NCBI RefSeq assembly: GCF_007786445.1
Contig: NZ_VNJI01000018.1
Location: 1 to 64,000 of the forward strand
Direction: 5' to 3'
Length of the DNA: 64,000 nt
DNA from: Paenibacillus cremeus
GTDB taxonomy: Bacteria > Bacillota > Bacilli > Paenibacillales > NBRC-103111
Part shown: piece after piece, positions 40,707-49,910 of the stretch
Layout: every line of letters begins with the position of its first letter
How positions within the stretch are numbered: position 1 is the first letter of the stretch
Translations under genes and position numbers: made by a program
Notes under the pieces: generated by a model
What the model was told of the DNA's origin: nothing
Databases searched by the model: none
Seen by the model: the letters and a program-made list of their open reading frames with translations, nothing else

Positions 40707-42689
40707 TTAACCTTGCTCCGCAGCTAATGCTTTTTTGCCCGCTTCCAGCGCAGCGATAATGCGGTCGACGTCATAGACGCTCCCCGCCCACGTGCCTCCG
40801 CTGACCGCTTGCAGCGCCGCCCACAGCCGGGTATCGTCCGGCAGCTTCGGATCAGGCGCCAGGCCCGGATGCGGTTCACGGGCGGCGAGCACCCGGCTGC
40901 CTTCTTCAGGCGTCAATATTTCATCGCCATCGCCGATGAAGTGAACGCTTCCCTCCAAGCGGTTGCGGTCCACCACGATGTCGATCGTGTCGCCGTCCCG
41001 CAGCTTGCCGAGGGGGCCGCCTGCGAGTGCCTCCGGTCCGACATGGCCGATACACGCACCGGTCGACACGCCGGAAAACCGCGCGTCCGTAATTAGCGAT
41101 ACGTATTTGCCGAACGGTAAATGCTTGAGCGCGGAGGTGAGCTGATACGTCTCCTCCATCCCGGTCCCTGACGGGCCCCGGCCGATCAGCACCATAATAT
41201 CGCCCTTCTCGATGCCTCCGTTTTTGATGGCGGCGATCGCTTGCTTTTCTGTGGTGAAGACCTTGGCCTGACCGCGATGTCTGTAGACGCCGTCTTCTCC
41301 AACAACCGACGGGTCAATCGCCGTCGATTTGATGACGGAGCCTTCCGGCGCCAGGTTGCCCATCGGGAACGTAACGGTCGAGGTCAAGCCTCTCTCCCGT
41401 GCGCGTTCGGGGCTCATGATCACTTGCTCCGGATCGACGCCGTCGAGCTCCTTCAGCAGCTGCTTCATCCGCTGACGGCGCTCGCTCGTCTCCCACCAAT
41501 CGAGGACGGCGCCGAGCGTTTCGCCGGAAGCGGTCATCACGCTTTCGTCCAGTACACCGAGACCGCGGAGATGCAGCATGACCTCCGGTACCCCGCCGGC
41601 CAGGAACACTCTTACCGTCGGATGATATTCCGGTCCGTTCGGCAGCACGCTGACCAAACGCGGTACGCGCTTGTTAACGGCGATCCAGTCCTGCACCGTC
41701 GGCACAGGTACGCCTGCGGCATGCGCGAAGGCTGGAATGTGCAGCAGCAGGTTGGTCGAGCCGCCGAACGCCGCATGCACCGCCATCGCGTTGCGAATCG
41801 CGCCTTCGGTAAGGATGTCCTTCATGCGGATGCCCTTTTCCTCCATCTGCATCATGGCGCGGGCCGACTGTCTGGCCATCTCCTCCCACACAGGCTGTCC
41901 CGATGGGGCCAGCGCCGCGTGCGGCACAGTCATCCCCAACGCTTCAGCAACCACCTGCGAGGTAGCCGCCGTCCCGAGGAATTGGCAGCCGCCTCCCGGC
42001 GTGGCGCAAGCACGGCAGCCCAGATCGGCCGCTTCCTCCAACGTCATCTCGCCGTTCGCGTAGCGGGCTCCGATCGTCTGGATTTTGCCCGCGTCCTCGC
42101 CCGCCGTCGGCGGCAGCGTCACGCCTCCCGGCACGATGACGCAGGGCAGCTCGTGCATTCCGGCCAGCGCCATCATCATGGCGGGCAGCCCCTTGTCGCA
42201 GGTGGCCACACCGATCACGCCTCTGCGCGTAGGCAAGGAGCGGATCAAGCGGCGGAACACCATCGCCGCATCGTTGCGGTATGGCAGCGAGTCGAACATG
42301 CCTTCCGTGCCTTGGGAGCGCCCGTCGCACGGGTCGCTGACGTAGCCAGCGAACGGAACCCCGCCGCTGTCCGATATTTCATTCGCTGCGGCCTGCATCA
42401 AGAGGCCGACTTCCCAGTGTCCCGTATGGTAGCCCAGGGCGACAGGGGAGCCGTCCTCCTTTCGAATGCCGCCTTGCGTGCTTAGAAGAAGGTACTGCTT
42501 GCCCTTCAAGCGGGAAGGCTTCCAGCCCATGCCCACGTTCTGCGATAAGCCGAACAGGTCGCCGCTCGGCGAATTCAGCAGCATTTCTTTCGTCAAAGGG
42601 AGCGAACCGCTAGGTCCGCTCGCATGCGTACGAATGGCATACAGCTCATCGTTGTCCTGCCCCATGATGAAACCCATATTTTCTTTCAC
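40707..42689 (-). CDS. YjhG/YagF-type pentonate (xylonate) dehydratase
   Basis: A 660-residue IlvD/Edd family dehydratase that removes water from a sugar acid to give a 2-keto-3-deoxy acid. It follows E. coli YjhG/YagF closely in wording: [60 protein letters not shown]. Iron-sulphur cysteines are C121 ([10 protein letters not shown]), C164 (ATCDKGLPA) and C235 (GGGCQFLG). GTG 42689 has GGGAGGGG upstream. With the FAH-family and aldehyde dehydrogenase genes it forms a non-phosphorylative pentonate pathway. D-xylonate is the likely substrate; L-arabinonate is possible. Confidence 0.92.
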   Translation of the reverse strand: MKENMGFIMGQDNDELYAIRTHASGPSGSLPLTKEMLLNSPSGDLFGLSQNVGMGWKPSRLKGKQYLLLSTQGGIRKEDGSPVALGYHTGHWEVGLLMQAAANEISDSGGVPFAGYVSDPCDGRSQGTEGMFDSLPYRNDAAMVFRRLIRSLPTRRGVIGVATCDKGLPAMMMALAGMHELPCVIVPGGVTLPPTAGEDAGKIQTIGARYANGEMTLEEAADLGCRACATPGGGCQFLGTAATSQVVAEALGMTVPHAALAPSGQPVWEEMARQSARAMMQMEEKGIRMKDILTEGAIRNAMAVHAAFGGSTNLLLHIPAFAHAAGVPVPTVQDWIAVNKRVPRLVSVLPNGPEYHPTVRVFLAGGVPEVMLHLRGLGVLDESVMTASGETLGAVLDWWETSERRQRMKQLLKELDGVDPEQVIMSPERARERGLTSTVTFPMGNLAPEGSVIKSTAIDPSVVGEDGVYRHRGQAKVFTTEKQAIAAIKNGGIEKGDIMVLIGRGPSGTGMEETYQLTSALKHLPFGKYVSLITDARFSGVSTGACIGHVGPEALAGGPLGKLRDGDTIDIVVDRNRLEGSVHFIGDGDEILTPEEGSRVLAAREPHPGLAPDPKLPDDTRLWAALQAVSGGTWAGSVYDVDRIIAALEAGKKALAAEQG

Positions 42690-42724
42690 AACCGTTCCCC
42701 TCCCAGCCGCATTCGTTGTGACGC

Positions 42725-43606
42725 TTAACGCCCCGCACCTGCCACCGGATTAACCAGCGTCCCGATGCCTGTAATATCGATCTCAACCCGATCCCCATCG
42801 GCCAGCGAAAACTCATTCGGCGGCACGATGCACGTACCGGTCAGCAGCACCGTGCCCTCGAACAGCTCATTGTCCCGCACCAGGAAGGACACCAGCTCAT
42901 CCAGACGGCGCTTCAGCTGGCCGGTGTTCGCCGTCCCTTCGACGACCTTTTCACCCTGACGGTAAATGCGGCAGTCGATCTGCAGGTCGTACGGATTATC
43001 TACCGCATCGACGAGTCGAATCGCAGGTCCCAAGGAGCAGGAGCGCTTCCACAATTTCGCTTGCGGCAAATAGAGTGGGTTCTCCCCTTCAATATCCCGG
43101 CAGCTCATGTCGTTGCCAATGGTGTAGCCGATAATTTTCCCTTGGCTGCTCAGCACCAGCCCCAGCTCCGGCTCCGGAATTTGCCACTCCGAATCGCTGC
43201 GAAGCTGCACGTCATCTCCAGGACCCACGGTCCGAGCCGCCGTAGATTTGAAGAAAATTTCCGGGCGCTCCGCATCGTACACCTTATCGTAAAAGGTCAC
43301 GGCATCCAGCTTGCCCCCGGTCGCCTCATAGTTGCGCGCTTCCCGGCTGCGCTGGTAGGTCACGCCGGCCGCCCATACCTCCGGCGCTTCAATCGGCACG
43401 GCCAAATCGAGCGCTTCAAGCTTCTCGGCCAGCGGCTGCTGATCCGCAATCGCGGAGCGTACCAGCTCCAGAGCGGTAACGCCTTGCGCGTCGGCTTCTT
43501 TTTGCAGGCTTATAAAATCACCTTGCGGCAGCGGAAACACCTCGCCTTGATCTGTAACGGCAGCCAACTGAAGCAATGCCTCTTGACGATAACGAATAAT
43601 TCTCAT
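42725..43606 (-). CDS. FAH-family 2-keto-3-deoxy-pentonate dehydratase (likely)
   Basis: A 293-residue fumarylacetoacetate hydrolase fold protein. [20 protein letters not shown] and [20 protein letters not shown] are the FAH core with metal-binding Glu and Asp. The C-terminal [17 protein letters not shown] is typical. In Caulobacter the FAH-like XylX, and in archaea KdaD, convert 2-keto-3-deoxy-pentonate to 2-oxoglutarate semialdehyde. The position between a pentonate dehydratase and an aldehyde dehydrogenase argues for the same step here. Sequence alone does not fix the substrate. Confidence 0.82.
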   Translation of the reverse strand: MRIIRYRQEALLQLAAVTDQGEVFPLPQGDFISLQKEADAQGVTALELVRSAIADQQPLAEKLEALDLAVPIEAPEVWAAGVTYQRSREARNYEATGGKLDAVTFYDKVYDAERPEIFFKSTAARTVGPGDDVQLRSDSEWQIPEPELGLVLSSQGKIIGYTIGNDMSCRDIEGENPLYLPQAKLWKRSCSLGPAIRLVDAVDNPYDLQIDCRIYRQGEKVVEGTANTGQLKRRLDELVSFLVRDNELFEGTVLLTGTCIVPPNEFSLADGDRVEIDITGIGTLVNPVAGAGR

Positions 43607-43645
43607 AAATACACACGCTCCCCAATGAATGAATAGTAGTTGTTG

Positions 43646-45112
43646 TTACGCCTTAACGAACACCGTTTTGATCGAGGTAAAAAATTCAATCGCCGCCTGC
43701 CCTTGCTCTCTGGAATGCGAGCTGGACTGCTTCATGCCGCCGAATGGCGCCTGCAGCTCCACGCCTGCAGTCTCGGCGTTGATCCGGACAAGCCCTGCAT
43801 CCATATCCTGGATGAAGGACAGGACCGAACCAATGCTGCTGGTGTACACCGAAGCGCTCAAGCCGAATTCGCTGTCATTGGCGAGCTCGATCGCTTCTTC
43901 CATGGAGTGCGCACGAATCAGCGCCATCACAGGGCCAAAAATTTCTTCTCTAGCAATCGCCATCTGCGGCGAAACCTCATCAAACACCGTCGGCTGAACG
44001 AAAAAGCCTCCCGTCGCATCCGCTGCCGCCGCCTTGCCTCCGCCGATCAGCAGCTTCGCGCCTTCGTCCTTGCCTTTTTGAATATAGTCCAGCACGGTCT
44101 CCAGCTGCTTCTCATTCGCGCAAGGGCCCATCCAGATCCCGGATTCCATCCCGTCGCCTACGGAAATCTCCGAAACCTTCGCCAGCAGCTTCGCTTTGAA
44201 GGCGTCGTACACTTCGCTCATGACGATGACCCGGCTGGTGGCGGTGCATTTTTGCCCCGTTGACTTCAGACCGCCGCTGATCGTACCGTCGACCGCCAGA
44301 TCGAGGTCCGCGTCCGCTGCGACGATGACCGGATTTTTGCCGCCCATCTCCAGCTGATACTTCGCCCCGCGCGCCAATGCCGCCTGACCTACCTGCTTGC
44401 CGACCTGGTTCGAGCCGGTGAACGTAATGCCGTTGACGTCCGGATGCTCTGCCAGCCCTTGACCGATGATCGAGCCGCTACCGCAGATCAGGTTCAATAC
44501 CCCAGCCGGAATTCCCGCTTCAGCGAAGCACTCGACCACCTTAGCAGCGGTTACAGCCACCTCCTGCGCCGGCTTCAGCACGACTGTGTTGCCGTAGATA
44601 AGCGCCGGGGCCATTTTCCAGATCGGAATCGCCACCGGGAAGTTCCACGGCGAAATGACGCCCACCACGCCCAGCGGCACCCGGGTTGTGAACATCAGCG
44701 CCTCGCTGTCGGTCGAAGGGATCACATCGCCGATGCGCCGCATGCCCTCACCCGCGTAATAGCGCAAGATCGCCACCCCGCGCAGCGTCTCGCCCTTAGC
44801 TTCGGGAAACGTCTTGCCCATCTCCCGGGTCATCGTTTCCGCGACTTCGTCCGCCCGCTTCTCCAGCGCATTGGCCGCCTTGAACAGAACGTCTCCCCGT
44901 GCAGCTCCAGACAGCTTGCGCCACGAACGGGATGCCGATTTGGCGGCCGCTACCGCCCGATCCAGGTCCTCTCTGGACGACGCCTGAACGTAGCCGACAA
45001 CCTCCTTCGGGTTGGCCGGATTGATGCTGGCCACCTGCTTGCCGGTGGAGGCCCCCGCCCATTCTCCGTTGATGTAATTCAAGTACACTTGCTCTGCTTG
45101 GTATGCGCTCAT
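43646..45112 (-). CDS. Aldehyde dehydrogenase, 2-oxoglutarate-semialdehyde type
   Basis: A 488-residue NAD(P)-dependent aldehyde dehydrogenase. The active site has E255 in [10 protein letters not shown] and C289 in [27 protein letters not shown] and [12 protein letters not shown] are cofactor-binding segments. ATG 45112 ([18 protein letters not shown]) is preferred to the upstream TTG, which has AAGGGAG inside its own coding region. First gene of the operon. It should oxidise 2-oxoglutarate semialdehyde to 2-oxoglutarate, feeding the TCA cycle. An IclR-operator-like half-site lies about 49 bp upstream. Confidence 0.88.
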   Translation of the reverse strand: MSAYQAEQVYLNYINGEWAGASTGKQVASINPANPKEVVGYVQASSREDLDRAVAAAKSASRSWRKLSGAARGDVLFKAANALEKRADEVAETMTREMGKTFPEAKGETLRGVAILRYYAGEGMRRIGDVIPSTDSEALMFTTRVPLGVVGVISPWNFPVAIPIWKMAPALIYGNTVVLKPAQEVAVTAAKVVECFAEAGIPAGVLNLICGSGSIIGQGLAEHPDVNGITFTGSNQVGKQVGQAALARGAKYQLEMGGKNPVIVAADADLDLAVDGTISGGLKSTGQKCTATSRVIVMSEVYDAFKAKLLAKVSEISVGDGMESGIWMGPCANEKQLETVLDYIQKGKDEGAKLLIGGGKAAAADATGGFFVQPTVFDEVSPQMAIAREEIFGPVMALIRAHSMEEAIELANDSEFGLSASVYTSSIGSVLSFIQDMDAGLVRINAETAGVELQAPFGGMKQSSSHSREQGQAAIEFFTSIKTVFVKA

Positions 45113-45160
45113 AGTGACTTCGAACTCTCCCTTCAAAAATTAGCTGAATTTTTGTTTTAC

Positions 45161-45195
45161 ATTATAAAACCAAGTTTTCATTTATGATTATAAAT
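45161..45195. promoter_or_regulatory. IclR operator-like site before the dehydrogenase operon
   Basis: ATTATAAAACC (45161-45171) is identical to the left arm of the palindrome upstream of iclR (46019-46029). A second, degenerate half (GTTTTCATTTAT) follows. The site lies about 49 bp upstream of ATG 45112. Confidence 0.6.
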
Positions 45196-45229
45196 AAATA
45201 CCCCGAAGGGTAATTACTCCAAAATAACG

Positions 45230-45988
45230 CTACCGCCGATAGCCCAGCAGCTGCGAGACGCTATCTCCCTCGCCTTGCAGAAGCGCGACAAATTGCCGAA
45301 ACAGCTCGTCATCTACGGCGGATAGGACCGTCGATAAGCTCATGGCGGCGATCACGCCTCCGGTATGGTCCCGGATCGGAACGGCTCCGCAGCGGACGCC
45401 CGGTTCATTCTCCTGATTGTCGACGGCGTAGCCCTGCTCGCGCACCTGCTTGAGCTCCTCAAGCAAAGCATCCTTATCGCGAATCGTGAATGGCGTATGC
45501 ACCTGGAACTGGTACTGGTTCAAAAGCGCATCCACCTCCTCCGGCCTCTTACTGGCCAGAAGCACTTTCCCAACCGCGCTGCTGTGCAGAGGTACCCGGC
45601 GTCCGATACGGGAATAGCGGATGGCGGCCTTCGCCCCTTCCACTTTATCAATATATACGCCTTCCTTGCCGTCGAGTATGACTAGGTTGATGGTCTGTCC
45701 CGTCCGCTCCGACAGCGCTTCCAAATGCTTGCGGGCGACTGTCCGCACATCGATTCCTTGAAGCACGAGCTGGCCCTTCTCGAGCAGCCTCATCCCGAGC
45801 TTGTACTTGCCCGATTCGGCATTCTGATCGATGTAGCCGTGAAGCTGCAGCGTTCGCAAGAGCGAGTGGACGGTGCTTTTATGCAGGTCCATCTTCGCGC
45901 TGATTTCGGTAATCTTCAGCTCCGTCGTATATTCATCGAACAGCTCGATAATGTTTAAAGCCCGGTCCAGCGCTTGTATGATTGGCAT
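45230..45988 (-). CDS. IclR-family transcriptional regulator
   Basis: A 252-residue IclR regulator. The N-terminal winged helix spans about residues 5-65 (LDRALNIIELFDEY, TEISAKMDLHKSTVHSLLRT). The ligand-binding domain includes GRRVPLHSSAVGKVLLA and YAVDNQENEPGVRCGAVPIR, the usual IclR signature. It lies upstream of and in the same direction as the pentonate operon. A strong palindrome 29 bp before its start suggests autoregulation, and similar sites before the dehydrogenase gene and kduI suggest those are targets. The effector is likely a keto-deoxy sugar acid. Confidence 0.92.
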   Translation of the reverse strand: MPIIQALDRALNIIELFDEYTTELKITEISAKMDLHKSTVHSLLRTLQLHGYIDQNAESGKYKLGMRLLEKGQLVLQGIDVRTVARKHLEALSERTGQTINLVILDGKEGVYIDKVEGAKAAIRYSRIGRRVPLHSSAVGKVLLASKRPEEVDALLNQYQFQVHTPFTIRDKDALLEELKQVREQGYAVDNQENEPGVRCGAVPIRDHTGGVIAAMSLSTVLSAVDDELFRQFVALLQGEGDSVSQLLGYRR

Positions 45989-46016
45989 GAATTTGCTCCT
46001 TGATGCAATTTGTTCT

Positions 46017-46043
46017 ATATTATAAAACCGTGGTTTATAATAT
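46017..46043. promoter_or_regulatory. Palindromic IclR operator candidate
   Basis: This 27-bp stretch has perfectly inverted 10-bp arms: ATATTATAAA on the left and TTTATAATAT on the right, around the centre ACCGTGG. It sits just upstream of the iclR start. Its half ATTATAAA(A)CC recurs before the dehydrogenase operon and kduI. Confidence 0.75.
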
Positions 46044-46105
46044 CTAACTCTATCCTAATCGATCCACCGTTGATTTTCAATCCTTATTTTCCCCTTGACC
46101 TTACA

Positions 46106-46150
46106 TAAAAAAAGCACAACCCCTACGCTGAGCAGCGCGGAATTGTGCTC
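46106..46150 (-). terminator. Terminator after kduI
   Basis: AGCACAA (46113-46119) pairs with TTGTGCT (46143-46149), with an inner GCTG/CAGC pairing. On the minus strand a run of T follows. It separates kduI from iclR. Confidence 0.75.
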
Positions 46151-46171
46151 TATCACTCGTGCCAAAAATGA

Positions 46172-47008
46172 TTATTTCAAATCCTTCATAGCGACATGGT
46201 CCATATCGGAGAACTCTTGGTTCTCTCCGGCCATTCCCCAGATGAATGTGTAGTTGCTTGTACCTACACCGCTGTGAATCGACCAGCTTGGCGAAATGAT
46301 CGCCTGCTCGTTGCGAACGATCACGTGACGAGTTTCGGTAGGCTCGCCCATCATATGGAACACTACGCCATCTTCCGGCATATCGAAGTAGAAGTATACT
46401 TCGGAGCGGCGGTTGTGCGTGTGGCAAGGCATCGTATTCCACATATTGCCCGGCTTCAGCAGCGTCATGCCCATAACGAGCTGGCAGCTTTGCACGCCGT
46501 TCAGGTGGATATATTTGTAAATTGTACGCTCATTAGAGGTATTGATCGATCCGAGGTGCTGCGGTTCAGCTTCGCTGATTGCAACTTTTGCCGTCGGATA
46601 GTTTTTGTGCGCTGGCGTGGAGTTGAAGTAGAAGCGAGCTGGATTAGCTGGATCAGCGCTGTTGAACACGACGTCCTTGTTGCCAAGGCCGACATACAGG
46701 CAGTCTTTGTTCTCGAGTACATACTCGGTGCCGTCTACTGTGATGGAGCCTGTCGGTCCTACGTTAATAATCCCGATCTCGCGGCGCTCCAAGAAAAAGT
46801 CTGCGCCCATGTCATGCTTGTCCGCTTCGAGCTTGATCGGCTCGTTCGTCGGAATCACGCCGCCCGTAATGATACGGTCCACGTGGCTGTATACCATTTT
46901 CAGTTGACCTGGTACAAACAAGGTTGGGATCAAATATTCATTGCGAAGCTGCTCGGTATCATAAGCTTTGGTTGCTGCTGGAGTCGTAGCGTAACGAATT
47001 TCCATCAT
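46172..47008 (-). CDS. kduI: 5-keto-4-deoxyuronate isomerase
   Basis: A 278-residue cupin-fold isomerase that converts 5-keto-4-deoxyuronate, from pectin lyase products, to 2,5-diketo-3-deoxygluconate. MEIRYATTPAATKAYDTEQL, the LFVPGQLKMVYSHVDRIITGG-type segment near residue 35 and the metal site PCHTHNRRSEVYFYF identify KduI. ATG 47008 has GGGAGG 11 bases upstream; the frame is open further upstream but lacks such a signal. It is a single-gene unit ending at the 46106-46150 terminator. An IclR-like half-site lies 50 bp upstream, and a DeoR gene precedes it. Confidence 0.95.
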   Translation of the reverse strand: MMEIRYATTPAATKAYDTEQLRNEYLIPTLFVPGQLKMVYSHVDRIITGGVIPTNEPIKLEADKHDMGADFFLERREIGIINVGPTGSITVDGTEYVLENKDCLYVGLGNKDVVFNSADPANPARFYFNSTPAHKNYPTAKVAISEAEPQHLGSINTSNERTIYKYIHLNGVQSCQLVMGMTLLKPGNMWNTMPCHTHNRRSEVYFYFDMPEDGVVFHMMGEPTETRHVIVRNEQAIISPSWSIHSGVGTSNYTFIWGMAGENQEFSDMDHVAMKDLK

Positions 47009-47057
47009 GATTGGTGTTTCCTCCCTGATCATCATTTCGTTTTTTTCAACAAATCTT

Positions 47058-47114
47058 ATTATAAACCACATGTTCATTTCAGTTCAAATAAAATATATTT
47101 AAACCCAAATGAAC
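47058..47114. promoter_or_regulatory. kduI upstream operator elements
   Basis: ATTATAAACC (47058-47067) equals the reverse complement of the right arm of the iclR palindrome. A separate inverted pair GTTCATTT (47072-47079) and AAATGAAC (47107-47114), 27 bp apart, could be the DeoR site. Both lie between the DeoR stop and the kduI start. Confidence 0.5.
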
Positions 47115-47118
47115 CTGA

Positions 47119-47883
47119 CTAAACAGACGAAAACCGTTCAATTTTCACTCCAAGATCCTGGTACTTCTTCATTGTATCCTCCGGCAAATCCGGGTCCGTA
47201 ATGATCGACGTCATCTCATGCAGCCCTGCAAAAGTAATCAGCGCACACTTATCGAACTTGCTGTTGTCCGCAACGCAAAACACCTGCTTGGCGGCTTCGA
47301 TCATCGCCCGCTTCTGCTCCACATGCATCTGTGTAAAAATCGTAAACCCATACTCCGCATGAATGCCCGTCGTCGACAGAAACGCTTTTTGCACATTCAG
47401 CTTCCTTAAGAAACTGCCGACCTCCTCGTTCACAAGCAAGTTGCGGCTGCGGTAGCCTCCAGGGACGACCAATCGGATTTGATCCTTTTTGATGAGCTCG
47501 CCGATAATGTACAAATCGTTAGTAATGACGGTATACGGCGCATTGTCCAGCAGCCTGGCCATTTCGAGCGTCGTGCTGCCGCTGTCCAAGGCAATGATGT
47601 CATTAGGCTCAATGAGCCGGAGCGCGCATTCCGCTGCCCTGCGCTTCTCATCCTTCTGCTTGCCGCTTGGCGCATGCTCTTGAAGCAGACCGGAATAATT
47701 CTCATTGGCCAAAATAGCGCCGCCGTGGGTTCGGATCAGCACGCCCTTGGCTTCGAGCTTCTCGAGGTCTTGGCGGATCGTTTTCCCCGTCACCCCAAGT
47801 CTCGCCGCGAGATCCGTAACGGACACTTCCCGGTGAGCCATGAGGTGCTCCATTATATTTTCGTATCGTTTAATCGCGGACAT
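47119..47883 (-). CDS. DeoR/GlpR-family transcriptional regulator
   Basis: A 254-residue DeoR regulator. The helix-turn-helix (about 5-55) reads VTDLAARLGVTGKTIRQDLE, followed by LIRTHGGAILANE. The sugar-phosphate sensor domain has the IIALDSGSTTLEMARLLDN motif and, later, VFCVADNSKFDKCALITFAG. ATG 47883 (MSAIKRYENIM) has AGGAGG 12 bases upstream, slightly long; the frame extends to 47940 without a better signal. It lies upstream of kduI in the same direction. Its ligand would be a phosphorylated sugar or keto-acid. Confidence 0.9.
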   Translation of the reverse strand: MSAIKRYENIMEHLMAHREVSVTDLAARLGVTGKTIRQDLEKLEAKGVLIRTHGGAILANENYSGLLQEHAPSGKQKDEKRRAAECALRLIEPNDIIALDSGSTTLEMARLLDNAPYTVITNDLYIIGELIKKDQIRLVVPGGYRSRNLLVNEEVGSFLRKLNVQKAFLSTTGIHAEYGFTIFTQMHVEQKRAMIEAAKQVFCVADNSKFDKCALITFAGLHEMTSIITDPDLPEDTMKKYQDLGVKIERFSSV

Positions 47884-48017
47884 GGAAATGGATGGCCTCC
47901 TGACGCCTAAACGGTTGTGCAGCATCGCCGGCGACTGCATATCGCTTCGATGTACATTCTCTTCCTTATGCTAACACAGCTTATTTGCCAAAACCAAGAA
48001 TTAATTCCAAAACTACC

Positions 48018-48046
48018 GTGACTGCGTCGCGCTGAAGTGGTATAAT
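48018..48046 (+). promoter_or_regulatory. Promoter of the class I aminotransferase gene
   Basis: GTGACT (48018-48023), a 17-bp spacer and TATAAT (48041-48046). Transcription would start near 48053, which rules against ATG 48056 as the start codon. Confidence 0.65.
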
Positions 48047-48088
48047 ATTGGCTAAATGTTAGAAGAAGACATGGAAGGATGGACGATC

Positions 48089-49399
48089 ATGAACCCTCTT
48101 GCCCAACAGCTCAACGAGACGATCTCCAAAGAAAATTCGCACGTGTATGAGATGCTTTCCGAGCTTGGCAAACAAATGTACTTTCCTAAGGTTGGCATTC
48201 TGAGCCAATCCGCGGAAGCCAAGCAGAAAGCCAAGAAATTTAACGCCACCATTGGCACCGCCCTGGAAAATGGCCAGCCAATGCATCTCAAGGTCATTCA
48301 AGATACCCTGTCCGCTTACAATCCGAAGGACATTTACGAATATGCGCCGCCAGCCGGGAAGCCTGAGCTTCGCACGGCATGGAAAGCGAAGATGCTGGAG
48401 GAAAACCCATCCCTTCAAGGCAAAAATCTCGGCAACCCGATCGTAACCAACGCGCTGACCCATGGTCTTAGCATCGTCGCTGATCTGTTCGCAGGACCGG
48501 GAGATACGGTCGTCATCCCCGACAAGAACTGGGAAAACTACGAGCTGACCTTCGGCATCCGCCGCGGCGCCGAGCTCGCCTATTATCCGCTGTACAATGA
48601 AGATCGCATGTTTAACGCAGACGGCCTCCGTGAGACGCTGCTGGCTCAGAAGGGCAAGGGCAAGGCGATCGTCGTGCTGAACTTCCCGAACAACCCAACG
48701 GGCTATTCGCCGAACCCGGAAGAAGGCCGCACCATCGTCGCTGCCATCAAGGACGCTGCGGAAGCTGGCATTAACGTAGTCGCTGTAACGGATGACGCCT
48801 ACTTCGGTCTCTTCTTCGAAGACTCGCTGCAGGAGTCGCTGGCCGGTCAGCTGGCCAACCTGCATCCACGCGTGCTGTCCGTTAAGATCGACGGCGCCAC
48901 GAAGGAAGAGTACGTCTGGGGCTTCCGCGTCGGCTTCATCACCTACGCCGGCCAAAGCGACGCCATGCTCGCCGCTCTGGAGCAGAAGACTATGGGTATT
49001 ATCCGCGCCACGATCTCCAGCGGTCCGCACCCGTCCCAAACGTTCGTGCTGCATGCGCTGCAATCTCCAGAGTTCAAGGCGCAGAAGCAAGAGAAGTTCG
49101 ACATCATGAAGGGCCGCGCCAACACGGTGAAAGCCCTGCTGGACGACACCGCCAAATTCGGCGACGTCTGGGATTATTATCCGTTCAACTCGGGCTATTT
49201 TATGTGCCTCAAGCTCAAAACAGTTGATGCCGAGACACTGCGCGTCCATTTGCTGGACCAGTACGGCATCGGAACGATCGCTCTGGGCGCAACCGACCTG
49301 CGCGTCGCGTTCTCCTGCATCGAGGAGAAAGACCTCGAAGAGCTGTTCAATACGATCTACCAGGGCGTGGTCGATCTGGAAAAGGTCGCTGCGAAGTAA
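48089..49399 (+). CDS. PLP-dependent class I/II aminotransferase
   Basis: A 436-residue fold-type I aminotransferase. PDKNWENYELTFGIRRGAEL is the cofactor-stacking region, VLNFPNNPTGYSPNPEEG carries the conserved NxPTG, and the PLP lysine is in DGATKEEYVWGFRVGF. Aromatic-aminotransferase-like members with this wording exist, but the substrate is not certain. ATG 48089 (MNPLAQQLNETI) is favoured because GGAAGGATGG precedes it and the promoter at 48018-48046 leaves only a few bases before ATG 48056. It is divergent from the DeoR gene. Confidence 0.88.
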   Translation: MNPLAQQLNETISKENSHVYEMLSELGKQMYFPKVGILSQSAEAKQKAKKFNATIGTALENGQPMHLKVIQDTLSAYNPKDIYEYAPPAGKPELRTAWKAKMLEENPSLQGKNLGNPIVTNALTHGLSIVADLFAGPGDTVVIPDKNWENYELTFGIRRGAELAYYPLYNEDRMFNADGLRETLLAQKGKGKAIVVLNFPNNPTGYSPNPEEGRTIVAAIKDAAEAGINVVAVTDDAYFGLFFEDSLQESLAGQLANLHPRVLSVKIDGATKEEYVWGFRVGFITYAGQSDAMLAALEQKTMGIIRATISSGPHPSQTFVLHALQSPEFKAQKQEKFDIMKGRANTVKALLDDTAKFGDVWDYYPFNSGYFMCLKLKTVDAETLRVHLLDQYGIGTIALGATDLRVAFSCIEEKDLEELFNTIYQGVVDLEKVAAK

Positions 49400-49404
49400 A
49401 TCGC

Positions 49405-49447
49405 TCCCCCCTTAGTCCATTCGAGTGGAATAAGGGGGGATTTTTTT
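49405..49447 (+). terminator. Terminator after aminotransferase
   Basis: TCCCCCCTTA (49405-49414) pairs with TAAGGGGGGA (49431-49440), inner TCCA/TGGA pairing, followed by seven T. Confidence 0.92.
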
Positions 49448-49621
49448 GTGCAAAGCGGGTTTTCCGCTCTAGGGCGCGTCTGCACCATGCTGACCAATGT
49501 GCAAAGCAGGTTTTCCGCTCTTCAGCGCCCCTGCACCATGTTGACCAACATGCAAAGCGGGTCTTCCACTCTTCAGCGCCCCTGCACCATGCTGACCTAC
49601 GTGCAAAGCAGTTTCCGCTCT
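49448..49621. repeat. 51-bp tandem repeat array, 3.4 units
   Basis: Units start at 49448, 49499, 49550 and (partial) 49601. Each begins (G/A)TGCAAAGC(G/A)GGTTTTCCGCTCT-like, with a palindrome-like AGCGGGTTTTCCGCT core, and ends near TGCACCATGCTGACC. The 51-bp period keeps a frame open (17-residue repeats such as QSRFSALQRPCTMLTN), but there is no ribosome binding site beyond the terminator T-run, so I do not call a gene. The period and core resemble the array at 130-690. Confidence 0.88.
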
Positions 49622-49828
49622 AACCGGGTACACGAGTCGGTTCCCATAATACTCAGTGGCTAAGAAATTGTGAAATCTTGCAAATATCGAAACATTGGTT
49701 CAGTAGATAGGTCAAATGGTTCCGGAGCCCGGCAATATGGACGACGAGACTGGGATTGAGACTGAGCTTGTGGGCTGAGGATCGTGGAACGTGGTACCGT
49801 TGTGTGTGGAAGACGCGCAAATAAACAA
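49622..49828. other. Intergenic region without recognisable gene
   Basis: About 200 bp between the repeat array and the terminator of the arabinan operon. Short frames on both strands lack ribosome binding sites and family resemblance. Nothing further is seen. Confidence 0.6.
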
Positions 49829-49896
49829 TAGCGCCTCCCTGAACGGGATGAAGTTGGGTATTGACCCATCAACATCCCTATCCTTCGGAGGCGCTT
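49829..49896 (-). terminator. Long hairpin at the end of the arabinan operon
   Basis: AGCGCCTCC (about 49829-49837) pairs with GGAGGCGCT (about 49887-49895), with an inner GGGATG/CATCCC pairing. On the minus strand it is followed by ATTGTTTATTTG. It ends 15 bp downstream of the GH43-LamG stop. Confidence 0.7.
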
Positions 49897-49910
49897 CGTT
49901 TAATAGCATA

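Noticed and set aside
41241..42485. 414-codon plus-strand frame opposite the YjhG-type gene
   Set aside because: His/Arg-rich composition, no family motif and no ribosome binding site; the minus strand is unmistakable.
48059..49249. 396-codon minus-strand frame opposite the class I aminotransferase
   Set aside because: The plus-strand gene has a promoter, ribosome binding site, NPTG motif and PLP lysine; the antisense frame has none.
49448..49663. 71-residue frame over the second repeat array
   Set aside because: It starts in the terminator T-run without a ribosome binding site, and its repeats only reflect the 51-bp DNA period.
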